Shown here piece after piece: positions 46,633 through 55,139 of a DNA stretch of 64,000 bases. This DNA is from Hyphomonas sediminis (GTDB taxonomy: Bacteria; Pseudomonadota; Alphaproteobacteria; Caulobacterales; Hyphomonadaceae). The stretch is from assembly GCF_019679475.1 (NCBI RefSeq), contig NZ_JAIEZP010000001.1, positions 1,984,001 to 2,048,000 on the forward strand. The letters run 5' to 3'. Below the pieces are notes generated by a model that did not search any database, was not told the origin of the DNA, and saw nothing but the letters and a program-made list of their open reading frames with translations. Both the position numbers and the translations under genes were made by a program. Position 1 is the first letter of the stretch, and every line of letters starts with the position of its first letter.

Positions 46633-46873
46633 CAAATTTTCCCTTCAACTTCTTCTTCGAACGATATGCAGGCTCAGCTGGCCCGGCGGCTGCGTACATC
46701 CCCGGACGCGATGGCATCAGCAAGGCGGAAATGTGGCGGCCAGTTCCTTAGAGTAACCTGCCATAGCACCCCGCAGGATACAGCTTAGTCATTTCCAAGA
46801 CAGAGGAAGCTGATAAGTTCGATCGGAAAAGAAGAGCAGCCAATGAGCAGCCGATACTGGGGAGGTATCGACT

Positions 46874-47629
46874 ATGCCCATGATTACGACCTTGGACATG
46901 CAACGCGGGCGCTGGTTTGCCTCGTTGCCGGAGACGATACAGGAAGACGTGCTGAGCAGTGCCGTGAGGCAGAAACTGCGGCGCGGAAAGCATGTCTTGC
47001 GTCAGGGTGACGAGACCAGCGGGATTTACGGGATCGTCAGCGGCGAAGCCCAGGTCATTGGCACGACGCTTGCCGGGCTGGACATGCTGGTGGCGGTCTA
47101 CCGGCCGGGCGACTGGACCGGCTTCCTGGCCTGCGTTGACGATGGACCCTACACATTCTCTGTGGTGGCCAGCCAGCCTTGCGAAGTGCTGCACCTGCCA
47201 ATCGCTGCGGTGCGGCGGATCTTCCTGTCTGACATCGAAAATTTCCGCCGGTTCGTGTTGCCGGAACTGGCGTCGATCCGTGCGGTCTATTCGCAGGTTG
47301 TGGAGGGGCTTGCCTTCACACCGCTGCAGCGGCTGGCGCGGCGGCTGGTGGACCTGACGAGCGCGCCGCACAGCACCTGGGAGGAAGCGTCCAGCTTCAT
47401 CAGCGCCGTGACGCAGGACCAGATTGCGATGTCGATCATGGCGTCGCGCCAGTGGACCAATCGCCTCCTGCAGCATCTGGAGCAGGCCGATGTGATCCGT
47501 ATCTCACGCAGCAGGATCGACATTCTCGACCGGGCGCGGCTGGTACAGCTGGCGATGCATGGAGAGAGCGGATTCACGCTCGGCGAACCGCCTCAGATGA
47601 CTGAGGCGGCCCGCGAGCGTCGAGCCTGA
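46874..47629 (+). CDS. Crp/Fnr-family transcriptional regulator
   Basis: This 251-residue protein has an N-terminal cNMP-binding-like beta-roll (about 20-130, RRGKHVLRQGDETSGIYGIVSGEAQV, YRPGDWTGFLACVDD) and a C-terminal winged helix (TQDQIAMSIMASRQWTNRLLQHLEQADVI). It lacks the N-terminal Cys cluster of FNR and the CRP cAMP cassette (no GE..L...R-S/T-A), so the effector is unknown. ATG 46874 has GGAGG eight bases upstream. The 241 bp before it hold its promoter region and that of the lipoprotein gene; I see only a short CCTGC/GCAGG repeat. Confidence 0.82.
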   Translation: MPMITTLDMQRGRWFASLPETIQEDVLSSAVRQKLRRGKHVLRQGDETSGIYGIVSGEAQVIGTTLAGLDMLVAVYRPGDWTGFLACVDDGPYTFSVVASQPCEVLHLPIAAVRRIFLSDIENFRRFVLPELASIRAVYSQVVEGLAFTPLQRLARRLVDLTSAPHSTWEEASSFISAVTQDQIAMSIMASRQWTNRLLQHLEQADVIRISRSRIDILDRARLVQLAMHGESGFTLGEPPQMTEAARERRA

Positions 47630-47662
47630 ATCGGGGCCTGAAATAGCTCCTGAAACAGGGCG

Positions 47663-48172
47663 TTAGTGAACGTCCGGAATCTCGGTGATTTCAGCGAGGG
47701 TCTGGCCACCGCAGGTGACGGTGACGCTGCTGTAGGCGCTGCCGGCGAGGGGGCCGGTATACTGCACTTCTTCGGTGGAGATCGCCATGAGGGCGGCGTC
47801 CGTTGGGGCGACCGGGATGAGCTTCAGGCGCAGGGCCGGGGTCATCGAACGGTCCATTGGGCCGACTTCCCAGTTGAAGGTGTAACCCCCTGTATTCACG
47901 TCAACTTTGCCAATGACATGGATGGCGGGCGAGGCGTCCGGGCCGGGCATACGGTTGACCCAGGCTTCCCAGTCGCGGGAGTCGAGCACGGCGCAGGCTT
48001 CTTCCACAGGGGCGGCTTCCGGGGTGAGGGTTTCGGTTTCTTCTGCTGCAGGTTCAGCAGGAGTCTCGGTTTCGCCGGGGGTGGCGGGAAGGGTGTCTTC
48101 CGGGGCCGGGGTGCAGGCGGCGAGGAGGAGACCGCCGGCGGCGGCGAAGGCGATATGGCGGAGGCTGGTCAT
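47663..48172 (-). CDS. Small lipoprotein, unknown function
   Basis: This 169-residue lipoprotein has the lipobox LLLAAC, Cys at residue 20. A Thr/Pro/Glu-rich linker (about 22-57) precedes a compact domain with two Cys (EEACAV and VTCGG). No family recognised. It is convergent with the Crp-like gene. Confidence 0.7.
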   Translation of the reverse strand: MTSLRHIAFAAAGGLLLAACTPAPEDTLPATPGETETPAEPAAEETETLTPEAAPVEEACAVLDSRDWEAWVNRMPGPDASPAIHVIGKVDVNTGGYTFNWEVGPMDRSMTPALRLKLIPVAPTDAALMAISTEEVQYTGPLAGSAYSSVTVTCGGQTLAEITEIPDVH

Positions 48173-48292
48173 GGTTTTCCCCTTTGGGTGAGGCGTTTCA
48201 GACTAGGCACATTCTCCGCCACACCGTGTCATTTTGAGGACAGACAGGGACGAATAGGGTCATTTCCGTGTCGAACCGGTCCTTTCTGGGGC

Positions 48293-49375
48293 TCAGCGGC
48301 CCTCCTTCGAGATTTTGAGGCCGCCGGACACCGGAAGCGAGTAGAGGGTGCCATCCTCACCGACATCAATCTTGCCGTCATAGACCTCGCCCGCCCCTTT
48401 CAGGAAGTAGGGGTAGAGGAGCCTGGACGGGAGTGGGGGAACGATATGGTAGATGACGAGGCGACCGGCGCCGGCCTCCTGCGCGGAGCGGGCCGCGTCG
48501 ACCGGTGAGGCGTGATAGTTGAGAATGTCGGAGAAGACCTTCGAGACAGAGGCGGCGCCCGCCTCGCCCGCAGCTTTCGACATGGCGGCGACCATTTCCG
48601 GATTGAGGGCCTCGTGAAAGAGGAGATCGGCATCTTTCGAGACGCTGACGAGATTGTCCGAGTACACCGTATCGCCACTGATGACGGCGGAGCGGCCTTT
48701 ATAGTCGATCCGGAAACCGTAGGCCGGCTCGATCGGGGAGTGGTTCACGAGGAAAGCGGTGATCTGCAGGTCGCCTTCGTCCAGCAGGACGCCGCGCGAA
48801 CCGGGGCCGGCGGGCAGGTCGATCACCTCTGGCGCGAGGCCGTATCCTGCTGGGTTTGCAACAACGGGGCCATGATGGGCCATGCGATAGGTGCTGTCGA
48901 TCCGGTAGGCGGCGTTGAAGCCGTCTGTCAGCTCGCCCACGCCCGGCGGGCCGGCGACGGGAAGCGGCGTGGCGCGGCTGCCGCCGACCCAGGTGCCGAT
49001 CATCAGGTCGCCCATCCCATCGAAATGATCTGAGTGGAGATGGCTGAGATAGAGGCGCTCGATGCGGCCGGTGGGGAAGCCCATGCGCGTGAGGCGGCGG
49101 ACGGAGCCGGCGCCGACATCGAACAGGAAGGCGCGATCGCCGGCGAGCACGCCGATGCACGGCCCGGCGCGGGACGGATCGGGCAGGGGCGAGCCGGTGC
49201 CGCAGAGATAGACGTGCAGGCCATCGGGCAGCTCTGCCGAGGCATCGCGCCCGATAGACTGGACGGCGCGCTGGAACAGCGCCTCTCCGATCTGCACGGC
49301 AAACAGCTGGCGGGCAGCCACCAGAAGCAGCAAGACCCCGGCGACCAGGACCAGGCCCCATTTCACGACACGCAT
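48293..49375 (-). CDS. Membrane-anchored metallo-beta-lactamase-fold hydrolase
   Basis: This 360-residue protein has one N-terminal membrane helix (VVKWGLVLVAGVLLLLVAA), then an MBL domain of the tRNase Z/arylsulfatase-like group: CGTGSPLPDPSRAGPC, the metal motif LSHLHSDHFDG, SGDTVYSDN and a late NYHASP. The N-terminal helix implies a periplasmic catalytic domain, so a tRNA role is unlikely; lactone, sulfate or phosphodiester hydrolysis is possible. ATG 49375 follows GGGGAGGAG; the GTG/ATG-type start at 49408 is less good. Confidence 0.82.
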   Translation of the reverse strand: MRVVKWGLVLVAGVLLLLVAARQLFAVQIGEALFQRAVQSIGRDASAELPDGLHVYLCGTGSPLPDPSRAGPCIGVLAGDRAFLFDVGAGSVRRLTRMGFPTGRIERLYLSHLHSDHFDGMGDLMIGTWVGGSRATPLPVAGPPGVGELTDGFNAAYRIDSTYRMAHHGPVVANPAGYGLAPEVIDLPAGPGSRGVLLDEGDLQITAFLVNHSPIEPAYGFRIDYKGRSAVISGDTVYSDNLVSVSKDADLLFHEALNPEMVAAMSKAAGEAGAASVSKVFSDILNYHASPVDAARSAQEAGAGRLVIYHIVPPLPSRLLYPYFLKGAGEVYDGKIDVGEDGTLYSLPVSGGLKISKEGR

Positions 49376-49604
49376 GTGCTCCTCCCCGAGCTTGTATCTG
49401 GCGCTCACTGAGCATGTGGCACGTTTAGTGTCAATTGTTTTCGGGAAGACCGAAAATGCGGCTGGTGCGCTGGGGCGTGAGTCGGCGTGAGGGCCGATCA
49501 GGGACGCGGCGCGCGCCCGCGCTGCGAAAATCCTCCGATAAAGTTACAGGACAACTGTTCGGCAAATTTCTCGCCAGAGTTATCCGTCGGCGGACCGGTA
49601 CATG

Positions 49605-49625
49605 AATGTGACGCCAGCTCACATT
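49605..49625. promoter_or_regulatory. Perfect palindrome AATGTGA-N7-TCACATT
   Basis: Two exact 7-bp arms (49605-49611 and 49619-49625) flank CGCCAGC in the 528-bp gap before the TetR gene. It looks like a Crp-type site but has seven rather than six central bases. A second repeat, GTCAC-TTGC-GTGAC, follows at 49662-49675. The gap (49376-49903) is AT-richer than its surroundings; although one plus-strand frame is open from 49487, its composition does not look coding. Confidence 0.45.
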
Positions 49626-49903
49626 GGGTGATTTTTGTGCGCCTGACGGTAGCGGAGTTCTGTCACTTGCGTGACGAAGACTGGGAAAACCGGGATTTGC
49701 GCGCCCAGTGTCAAAACACGGATGATCTGCAATTGGACGAAATTTTCCCGCGATTTCGAAAAGTTGAGTTTTCTCATGAACAACTCAAGCGTGCGTTGCA
49801 ATTGAAGATGAACATTGTTCGCAAGCGGAGCGTTGCTGGCACTCTTGCGTTGCGCAACCGGAGCGCTCAGAGGGGCCGCAAAAGAAGAAATCAGAGTCTT
49901 TTT

Positions 49904-50590
49904 ATGGTCAACTCCTCCACCCAAACCCCTGTGCGCCGCACGCAGCGGGAACGCAGTGAAACCATGCAGAAAAAGGTGATGGAAGCGACGCTGCGCGCCA
50001 TCGCAGAGAAGGGGTACCATCTGGTCTCCCTGCTGGACATTGCCCGCACGGCCGGCGTTTCGCGCGGCGCGATTACCCATCACTACGTGAACAAGCAGGA
50101 ACTGACGGCCGCTGCGATCCGCTACTTCGTGGACTGGCGGAATAGCGAGCTGGTGGACGCGGTAAATGACTGCGCCTGTTCTTCCTTTGCCTGCCGCCTG
50201 AACGTGATGTGGGATTGGTTTCAGCGCATTTTTCCGATCACGCTGGAAGTGGTGACCGCCCTGCGGTCAGACGTGGAACTTCGCCGGCTGGTCGACCGGG
50301 GCGGGGCGGGCACCTATGAGAAGATCACCAGCGGCTATGCTGAATTTTTCAGTGAGGAAACGGGGCTGGAGCTACCACACAACGTTATCGTGATGGTCAC
50401 GGCGTTCTATCGCGGCCTGTATTTCGAGTCGCTCACCGGATCGCGCGAGGAAATCCTGGCGGTGAAGGCAGAGTTCGATGCTGTGCTGGAGCAGGTGATG
50501 AAGCAGCAGAAGGTGAGCGCCGACGCAATCGATGCCCTTCAGGCCGTGCCCTACAATCAGGGGCCTCCGAATGGGGGCGATTGGCAGTAA
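49904..50590 (+). CDS. TetR-family transcriptional regulator
   Basis: 228 residues. The N-terminal HTH (RRTQRERSETMQKKVMEATLRAIAEKGYHLVSLLDIARTAGVSRGAITHHYVNKQEL) is followed by a helical ligand domain with WFQRIFPITLEVVTALRSD and FYRGLYFES. It is paralogous to the next TetR gene and to the truncated one at the window start. ATG 49904 is chosen because MVNSSTQTPVRRTQRERSE matches the N-terminus of the paralog; the frame is open upstream to 49487 but has AT-rich, non-coding-like composition. No adjacent target gene is obvious. Confidence 0.85.
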   Translation: MVNSSTQTPVRRTQRERSETMQKKVMEATLRAIAEKGYHLVSLLDIARTAGVSRGAITHHYVNKQELTAAAIRYFVDWRNSELVDAVNDCACSSFACRLNVMWDWFQRIFPITLEVVTALRSDVELRRLVDRGGAGTYEKITSGYAEFFSEETGLELPHNVIVMVTAFYRGLYFESLTGSREEILAVKAEFDAVLEQVMKQQKVSADAIDALQAVPYNQGPPNGGDWQ

Positions 50591-51041
50591 GGCGCCCCAC
50601 CTGCCAGTCAGATAATGAGGCATGCCAGACGCGGGCCAGATGCGGGCCGGGCGAATCGGGGGCGCCCGATCCTGCACTTCGGACTACAGATTCCGGATGC
50701 GACGCTCAGAAAAAAGAGAACGCCAGTTTTGTATGTTGCCTCTGAAAATCATGCCTTCTGGAGGCTACAGCAAAACGTAGGTTTTTTGGTGGAGCGGGCA
50801 CCCGTACGCTGACGAGGGGTCTACCTGATCGAGTATGGGCCTGATTATGCAGGATCTTTTTTCGCAATTGAGGATCACTCGCAAAGTCTTGAATTTATTG
50901 ACATATCAATCGAAGGTGTTTTCGCGCGCCGGAAGCCGCCGCCGGATCGCAATCCCGGATGGATTTCGGGCGCGGTTGTTTGAGCATCGCTCACATACCA
51001 CTTGATCTGTTCGGTTTATGGACGCTGAATTTCCGGACAGT

Positions 51042-51067
51042 CCCACTAAGGGATTTCCCTTAGTGGG
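51042..51067. promoter_or_regulatory. Perfect 12-bp inverted repeat before the third TetR gene
   Basis: CCCACTAAGGGA (51042-51053) and TCCCTTAGTGGG (51056-51067) are exact inverted repeats separated by TT. They end 23 bp before ATG 51091, so they cover the 5' leader and probably the promoter: an autoregulatory operator is the simplest reading. The rest of the 500-bp gap (50591-51090) is AT-richer and shows no gene. Confidence 0.55.
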
Positions 51068-51090
51068 GCCTCACAAATTCTGGGGGCAAC

Positions 51091-51804
51091 ATGACGGACA
51101 ATAGATCAGGCGACAGACCACGGCGCACGCAGCGCGAACGCAGCGAGGCCATGCAGCGCAGGATACTGGAAGCGACGCTGCGTGTCGTTGGTAATCAGGG
51201 TTACCATTCCTTTTCCTTGCAGGACGTTGCGGACGAAGCGCGCATCTCGCGCGGGGCCATTACGCATCACTACACAAGCAAGGTGGACCTGGCGGCGGAG
51301 GCCATCCGCTATTACAACACCTGGCGTTTCAGCCGCGTGACGGATGTGAGCGAGGAGACCCTCATGCTTACCCTGACGCAGAAGATGGACCGGCTGTGGA
51401 CTTCCTTCGTCGAGATATTCCCGATCACGCTGGAGATCATCTTTGCCCTGAGGGCCGACAAGGAACTGCGCGAGCTGGTGGGCCAGAAGAAAGGCAAGAT
51501 CGTTGAGGAACTGATCAGCGGCTATGTAAAAATCTTCTCCGAATATTCCGGGCTGCACCTGCCGATGAATATCATCGCCGTGATCAATGCCTTCTATCGC
51601 GGGCTATACCTGGAGGCGATGGCGGCGCCGCCTGAGCGGGTGAACCAGATCAAGGATGATTTCCAGAAAATCATCATCAGCTTCCTGAAGCAGAACAACA
51701 TGTTGCCACATGAGCTGGCGCTATACCGCAACCCGCCGATGGCGCCGCTATTGTCGCAGGCACCCCAGCCGGAAGTGGCCGGGCAGGACAAGAAAGTAGG
51801 CTGA
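51091..51804 (+). CDS. TetR-family transcriptional regulator (paralog)
   Basis: This 237-residue regulator has HTH RRTQRERSEAMQRRILEATLRVVGNQGYHSFSLQDVADEARISRGAITHHYTSKVDL, then SFVEIFPITLEIIFALRADKELRELV and FYRGLYLEA in the ligand domain, colinear with the preceding paralog. ATG 51091 has GGGGG seven bases upstream. A perfect palindrome directly upstream suggests autoregulation. The terminase pair downstream is a different functional unit. Confidence 0.88.
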   Translation: MTDNRSGDRPRRTQRERSEAMQRRILEATLRVVGNQGYHSFSLQDVADEARISRGAITHHYTSKVDLAAEAIRYYNTWRFSRVTDVSEETLMLTLTQKMDRLWTSFVEIFPITLEIIFALRADKELRELVGQKKGKIVEELISGYVKIFSEYSGLHLPMNIIAVINAFYRGLYLEAMAAPPERVNQIKDDFQKIIISFLKQNNMLPHELALYRNPPMAPLLSQAPQPEVAGQDKKVG

Positions 51805-51917
51805 TCCGCGCCAGCACCGGGGGATTTCCGGTGCTTTATCCATGCCGCTTTCGCGGCGTGGCGGGGCAAAGGCGCGCGCCTATCCGGCAGGCCGCGGCGG
51901 GCGGCATTCTGCGGCCC

Positions 51918-52709
51918 ATGAACGATCTTCTCTCTCACATGAAACCGAGGGCGCGGCTGAGACCCGGCAGCGCACGCGAGCTGCGCCTGTTGCGGCTGGC
52001 CTGGATACTTGGCTGGCGGGCGCCGGCGATTGGCGCGCTGACCGGCCAGAGCAGGGAGGTCGTGCACCGGCGGTTGACAAAGCACGGCCTGCGCGGGGCG
52101 CCAGAGCCCGGCGAGGTGGCGCGGCTGAGCCTTGATGTAATGCAGGACGCGGTGGCCGACGGGCTGGTTTCAGGCGGCGCGGCGGACGTGAAAGAAGCCG
52201 TGGTGACCCTGCAAAGAATGGCGGGAACGGCCAAGGCAATGGGCGTGGAGCCGCCCGGAAAACAGGACAAGGATAGTGGGCAGACGGATGATAACTGGAG
52301 ACGGGAAGCCCTTGAAGAGCTGGAGCGACTGGTCAGCGTGGAAAGCGGAACCGAGACAAAAGCTGCTGGGCGCGGCGAAGGCGAAGGAAACGCACCTGTT
52401 GAGCGAGCCACTGCAGACACTGCTGGCGCGCCACCAGTTTCTCGCGCTGAGCCGCGATACACAGGTTCCGCCGCCGGACCTTCAGCGGACGTGGTTGCTT
52501 TCGGGCGGACGCGGCGCGGGCAAGACCCGGGCGGGGGCCGAATGGGTGCGCTGGGCGGTGTTGCAGGGCGGGTATCGCCGGGTGGCGCTGGTGGGGCCGA
52601 CCTTCTCGGACGTGCGCGAGGTGATGATCGAGGGGCCGAGCGGGATCATGACACTGGCGCGGGAGGAGGACGACCGGCCCGTGTGGCAACCCTCCCGCCA
52701 CCGGCTTGA
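51918..52709 (+). CDS. GTA/phage small terminase-like protein, 3' boundary uncertain
   Basis: The N-terminal 120 residues (from MNDLLSHMKPRARLRPGS) contain an HTH-like segment (LRLLRLAWILGWRAPAIGALTGQSREVVHRRLTKHGL) and lie directly upstream of a terminase large subunit, the usual TerS position. The frame stays open to 52709, overlapping the terminase frame by over 400 bp, but third-position GC indicates that the terminase frame becomes the coding one from about 52290-52300. The true protein probably ends nearby, so a frameshift, or a C-terminus such as NWRREALEELERLVS overlapping the next gene, is likely. Start has no clear ribosome site. Confidence 0.45.
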   Translation: MNDLLSHMKPRARLRPGSARELRLLRLAWILGWRAPAIGALTGQSREVVHRRLTKHGLRGAPEPGEVARLSLDVMQDAVADGLVSGGAADVKEAVVTLQRMAGTAKAMGVEPPGKQDKDSGQTDDNWRREALEELERLVSVESGTETKAAGRGEGEGNAPVERATADTAGAPPVSRAEPRYTGSAAGPSADVVAFGRTRRGQDPGGGRMGALGGVAGRVSPGGAGGADLLGRARGDDRGAERDHDTGAGGGRPARVATLPPPA

Positions 52710-53631
52710 ATGGAAGAATGGCGCGGTCGCCTATGCCTTCTCCGCTGAAGACCCCGACAGCCTGCGCGGGCCGCAATTCGACCTCGCCTGGTGTGACGAG
52801 GCGGGCGCATGGACGAAGGGGGGGGCGGTGTGGGACAATTTGCAACTTGCCCTGCGCCTCGGACCGAAACCGCTGGCGATGGTGACCACGACGCCGCGTG
52901 CCACCGCATTAATCCGCAGGCTGAAGGCGGACCCCGGAACTGTGGAGACGCGCACGGCGACCGCCGACAATGCAGGCAACCTTTCGCCGGGCTTTGTCGG
53001 CTGGATGCAGGCGGCCTATGGCGGCACGGCGCTGGGCCGGCAGGAGCTGGAGGGGCACTACATTGACGATCCCGAAGGGGCAATGTTCGTCCGGACACAG
53101 ATCGACCGGATGCGCGTGGAGGCGGCGCCCGTGCAGCTCGACGATTGTATCGTGGCGGTGGACCCGTGCATCTCGGCCAAGCCGGGGGCGGATGCGTGTG
53201 GCATCATCCTGGCGGGGGTGAAGGCGGGGCATGGCTATGTGATGGGGGACGCCTCGGCGCCGGGGCTGGCGCCGCATGTGTGGGCGGAGCGGGCCGCGGC
53301 GCTGGCGGAAGCGGCGGGGGCGAGCTGTATCCTCGCCGAGGCCAATCAGGGCGGGGACATGGTGGCCGAGATGCTGCGGATGACCGGGACGGGCGTGCCG
53401 GTGCGGCTGGTGACGGCGCGGCTGGGCAAGCGGGGCCGGGCGGGGCCTGTGGCGGCGCTCTATGCGCGGGGGCGGGTGAGCCATGCCGGGCATTTCGATA
53501 CGCTGGAGGACCAGATGTGCCGGTTCGGAACGGCAGAACAGGGCGGCTCGCCAGACCGGGTGGACGCGCTGGTCTGGGCGCTGTGGGCGCTGATGAGCGA
53601 GCCGCAGGGGCCGCGGGTGAGTTTGCTGTAG
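52276..53631 (+). CDS. GTA/phage terminase large subunit (DNA-packaging ATPase)
   Basis: About 451 residues, GTA gp2-like. Walker A is GGRGAGKTRAGAEW (77-90), Walker B FDLAWCDEAG (168-177), and the ATPase coupling motif lies in VTTTPR. The C-terminal RNase H-like nuclease has VAVDPCISAKPGADACGI, EANQGGDM and DRVDALVWALW. It would power DNA entry into capsids and cut the genome. No portal, protease or capsid gene follows, so this is a detached piece of a gene transfer agent or an old prophage. The start is uncertain: GTG 52276, ATG 52288, or TTG 52402 after AAGGAA. Confidence 0.85.
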   Translation: MGRRMITGDGKPLKSWSDWSAWKAEPRQKLLGAAKAKETHLLSEPLQTLLARHQFLALSRDTQVPPPDLQRTWLLSGGRGAGKTRAGAEWVRWAVLQGGYRRVALVGPTFSDVREVMIEGPSGIMTLAREEDDRPVWQPSRHRLEWKNGAVAYAFSAEDPDSLRGPQFDLAWCDEAGAWTKGGAVWDNLQLALRLGPKPLAMVTTTPRATALIRRLKADPGTVETRTATADNAGNLSPGFVGWMQAAYGGTALGRQELEGHYIDDPEGAMFVRTQIDRMRVEAAPVQLDDCIVAVDPCISAKPGADACGIILAGVKAGHGYVMGDASAPGLAPHVWAERAAALAEAAGASCILAEANQGGDMVAEMLRMTGTGVPVRLVTARLGKRGRAGPVAALYARGRVSHAGHFDTLEDQMCRFGTAEQGGSPDRVDALVWALWALMSEPQGPRVSLL

Positions 53632-53678
53632 GGGGAGCGGGACGTTGTGGAGATTGACTTTTCTGCGGCGCTGCGCCA

Positions 53679-55139
53679 ATGGATGCCATGTCAAAACATA
53701 CGAAACCAGAAACTGTCATTGAAGCGCTCGAAGCGCTCTATTCCGAGGCCACCGAGGCCCTTTCCAAAGCCCTGAACACGTTCCTGCATGACGGGACCCC
53801 GCCGGACCAGAGCCTGCGGGACGACGGCATATTCTGCTATCCGCAGCTGCGCGTCGTGTATGATCCCGAGGGGCCGCCGCCGCCGATTTCCCGATCCTTC
53901 GGCAAGTTTTCCGAGCCGGGCATCTACATCACCACCATCACGCGGCCGGACTTCTTCCGCGCTTACCTGCTGGAAGTGCTGACCCCGCTGATGCGGGATT
54001 ATGATGTGGAGGTTTATGTCGAGCGGTCTTCCTCCGAAATTCCGTATGCCTATGTCTGGGACCCCTCGCAGGCCGCTGGCCTGGAGGAGATTGCACCCGC
54101 AGAGCTGGTGCGCTGGTTTCCCTCGCCGAAGCTGACGCTGATTGGCGATGAAGTGGCCGATGGCGAGCCGTTCGAAGCGGGCGAAGAGCGGCCGCTGGCG
54201 CTGTTCGATGCGCAGCGGGTGGATTTCTCGCTGAAGCGCCTGCAGCACTATACCGGCACGCCGGTGGAGCATTTCCAGCAATATGTGCTGTTCACGAACT
54301 ATCACCGCTATGTGGACGCGTTCTGCGACTGGGCGCTGGAGCAGCTGGACGGGACGACGCGGTATACCTCTCTGTCGGTGCCCGGCGGGCTGGAGATCTC
54401 GACGCCGGAAGAAGGCAGCCGGGCGGCGATTGACGCCTCGCCCTGGCGGCGCTTCCAGATGCCGGCCTATCACCTGCGGGCGGCAAATGGCGCAGGGATC
54501 ACGCTGGTGAATATCGGTGTGGGGCCTTCCAACGCCAAGACGATTACGGACCATTTGGCCGTGCTGCGCCCGCAGGTGTGGCTGATGGTGGGCCATTGCG
54601 GCGGCCTGCGGCATTCCCAGTCCATCGGGGACTATGTGCTGGCCCACGCCTATATGCGTGAGGATCATGTTCTGGATGCTGTGCTGCCGCCGGAAATCCC
54701 GATCCCTCCGCTGGCGGAGGTTCAGGTGGCGCTGCAGGAATCCGCAGCGGCGATCACCGGGGAAAAGGGCGAAGCGCTGAAAAAGCGCCTGCGCACGGGC
54801 ACGGTGGTGACCACTGACGACCGGAACTGGGAGTTGCGCTTTACCGCAACTGCCCGCCGCTTCAACAAGAGCCGGGCCGTGGCGATCGACATGGAAAGCG
54901 CGACGATTGCGGCCAATGGCTTCCGCCTGCGTGTGCCTTACGGGACGCTGCTGTGCGTGTCTGACAAGCCGCTGCATGGCGAGATCAAGCTGCCGGGCGC
55001 AGCCAACCGCTTCTATGAACGCGCCATCGGCGAGCATATCCGCATCGGCATCGCCACGCTGGAACGCCTGAGCGAAGACGGCGGGGCGAGCCTGCACAGC
55101 CGCAAGCTGCGCGCCTTCGATGAGCCCCCGTTCAAATGA
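53679..55139 (+). CDS. amn: AMP nucleosidase
   Basis: This 486-residue protein has an N-terminal AMP nucleosidase-specific domain (about 15-180) and a C-terminal nucleoside phosphorylase-type catalytic domain (VNIGVGPSNAKTITDHLAVLRPQVWLMVGHCGGLR; VAIDMESATIAANG with the substrate-contacting Glu; CVSDKPLHGEIK). It hydrolyses AMP to adenine and ribose 5-phosphate. ATG 53679 and 53688 are both possible. The stop overlaps the cytidine deaminase start in ATGA, forming a salvage operon. Confidence 0.92.
   Translation: MDAMSKHTKPETVIEALEALYSEATEALSKALNTFLHDGTPPDQSLRDDGIFCYPQLRVVYDPEGPPPPISRSFGKFSEPGIYITTITRPDFFRAYLLEVLTPLMRDYDVEVYVERSSSEIPYAYVWDPSQAAGLEEIAPAELVRWFPSPKLTLIGDEVADGEPFEAGEERPLALFDAQRVDFSLKRLQHYTGTPVEHFQQYVLFTNYHRYVDAFCDWALEQLDGTTRYTSLSVPGGLEISTPEEGSRAAIDASPWRRFQMPAYHLRAANGAGITLVNIGVGPSNAKTITDHLAVLRPQVWLMVGHCGGLRHSQSIGDYVLAHAYMREDHVLDAVLPPEIPIPPLAEVQVALQESAAAITGEKGEALKKRLRTGTVVTTDDRNWELRFTATARRFNKSRAVAIDMESATIAANGFRLRVPYGTLLCVSDKPLHGEIKLPGAANRFYERAIGEHIRIGIATLERLSEDGGASLHSRKLRAFDEPPFK

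Noticed and set aside
49605-49625. Classical Crp-cAMP site
   Set aside because: The half-sites are right but the spacer is seven bases instead of six, and the local Crp-like protein lacks the cAMP cassette; listed only as a palindrome.
49487-49903. In-frame N-terminal extension of the TetR regulator
   Set aside because: Composition is AT-rich and non-coding-like, the paralog lacks it, and conserved sequence starts just after ATG 49904.
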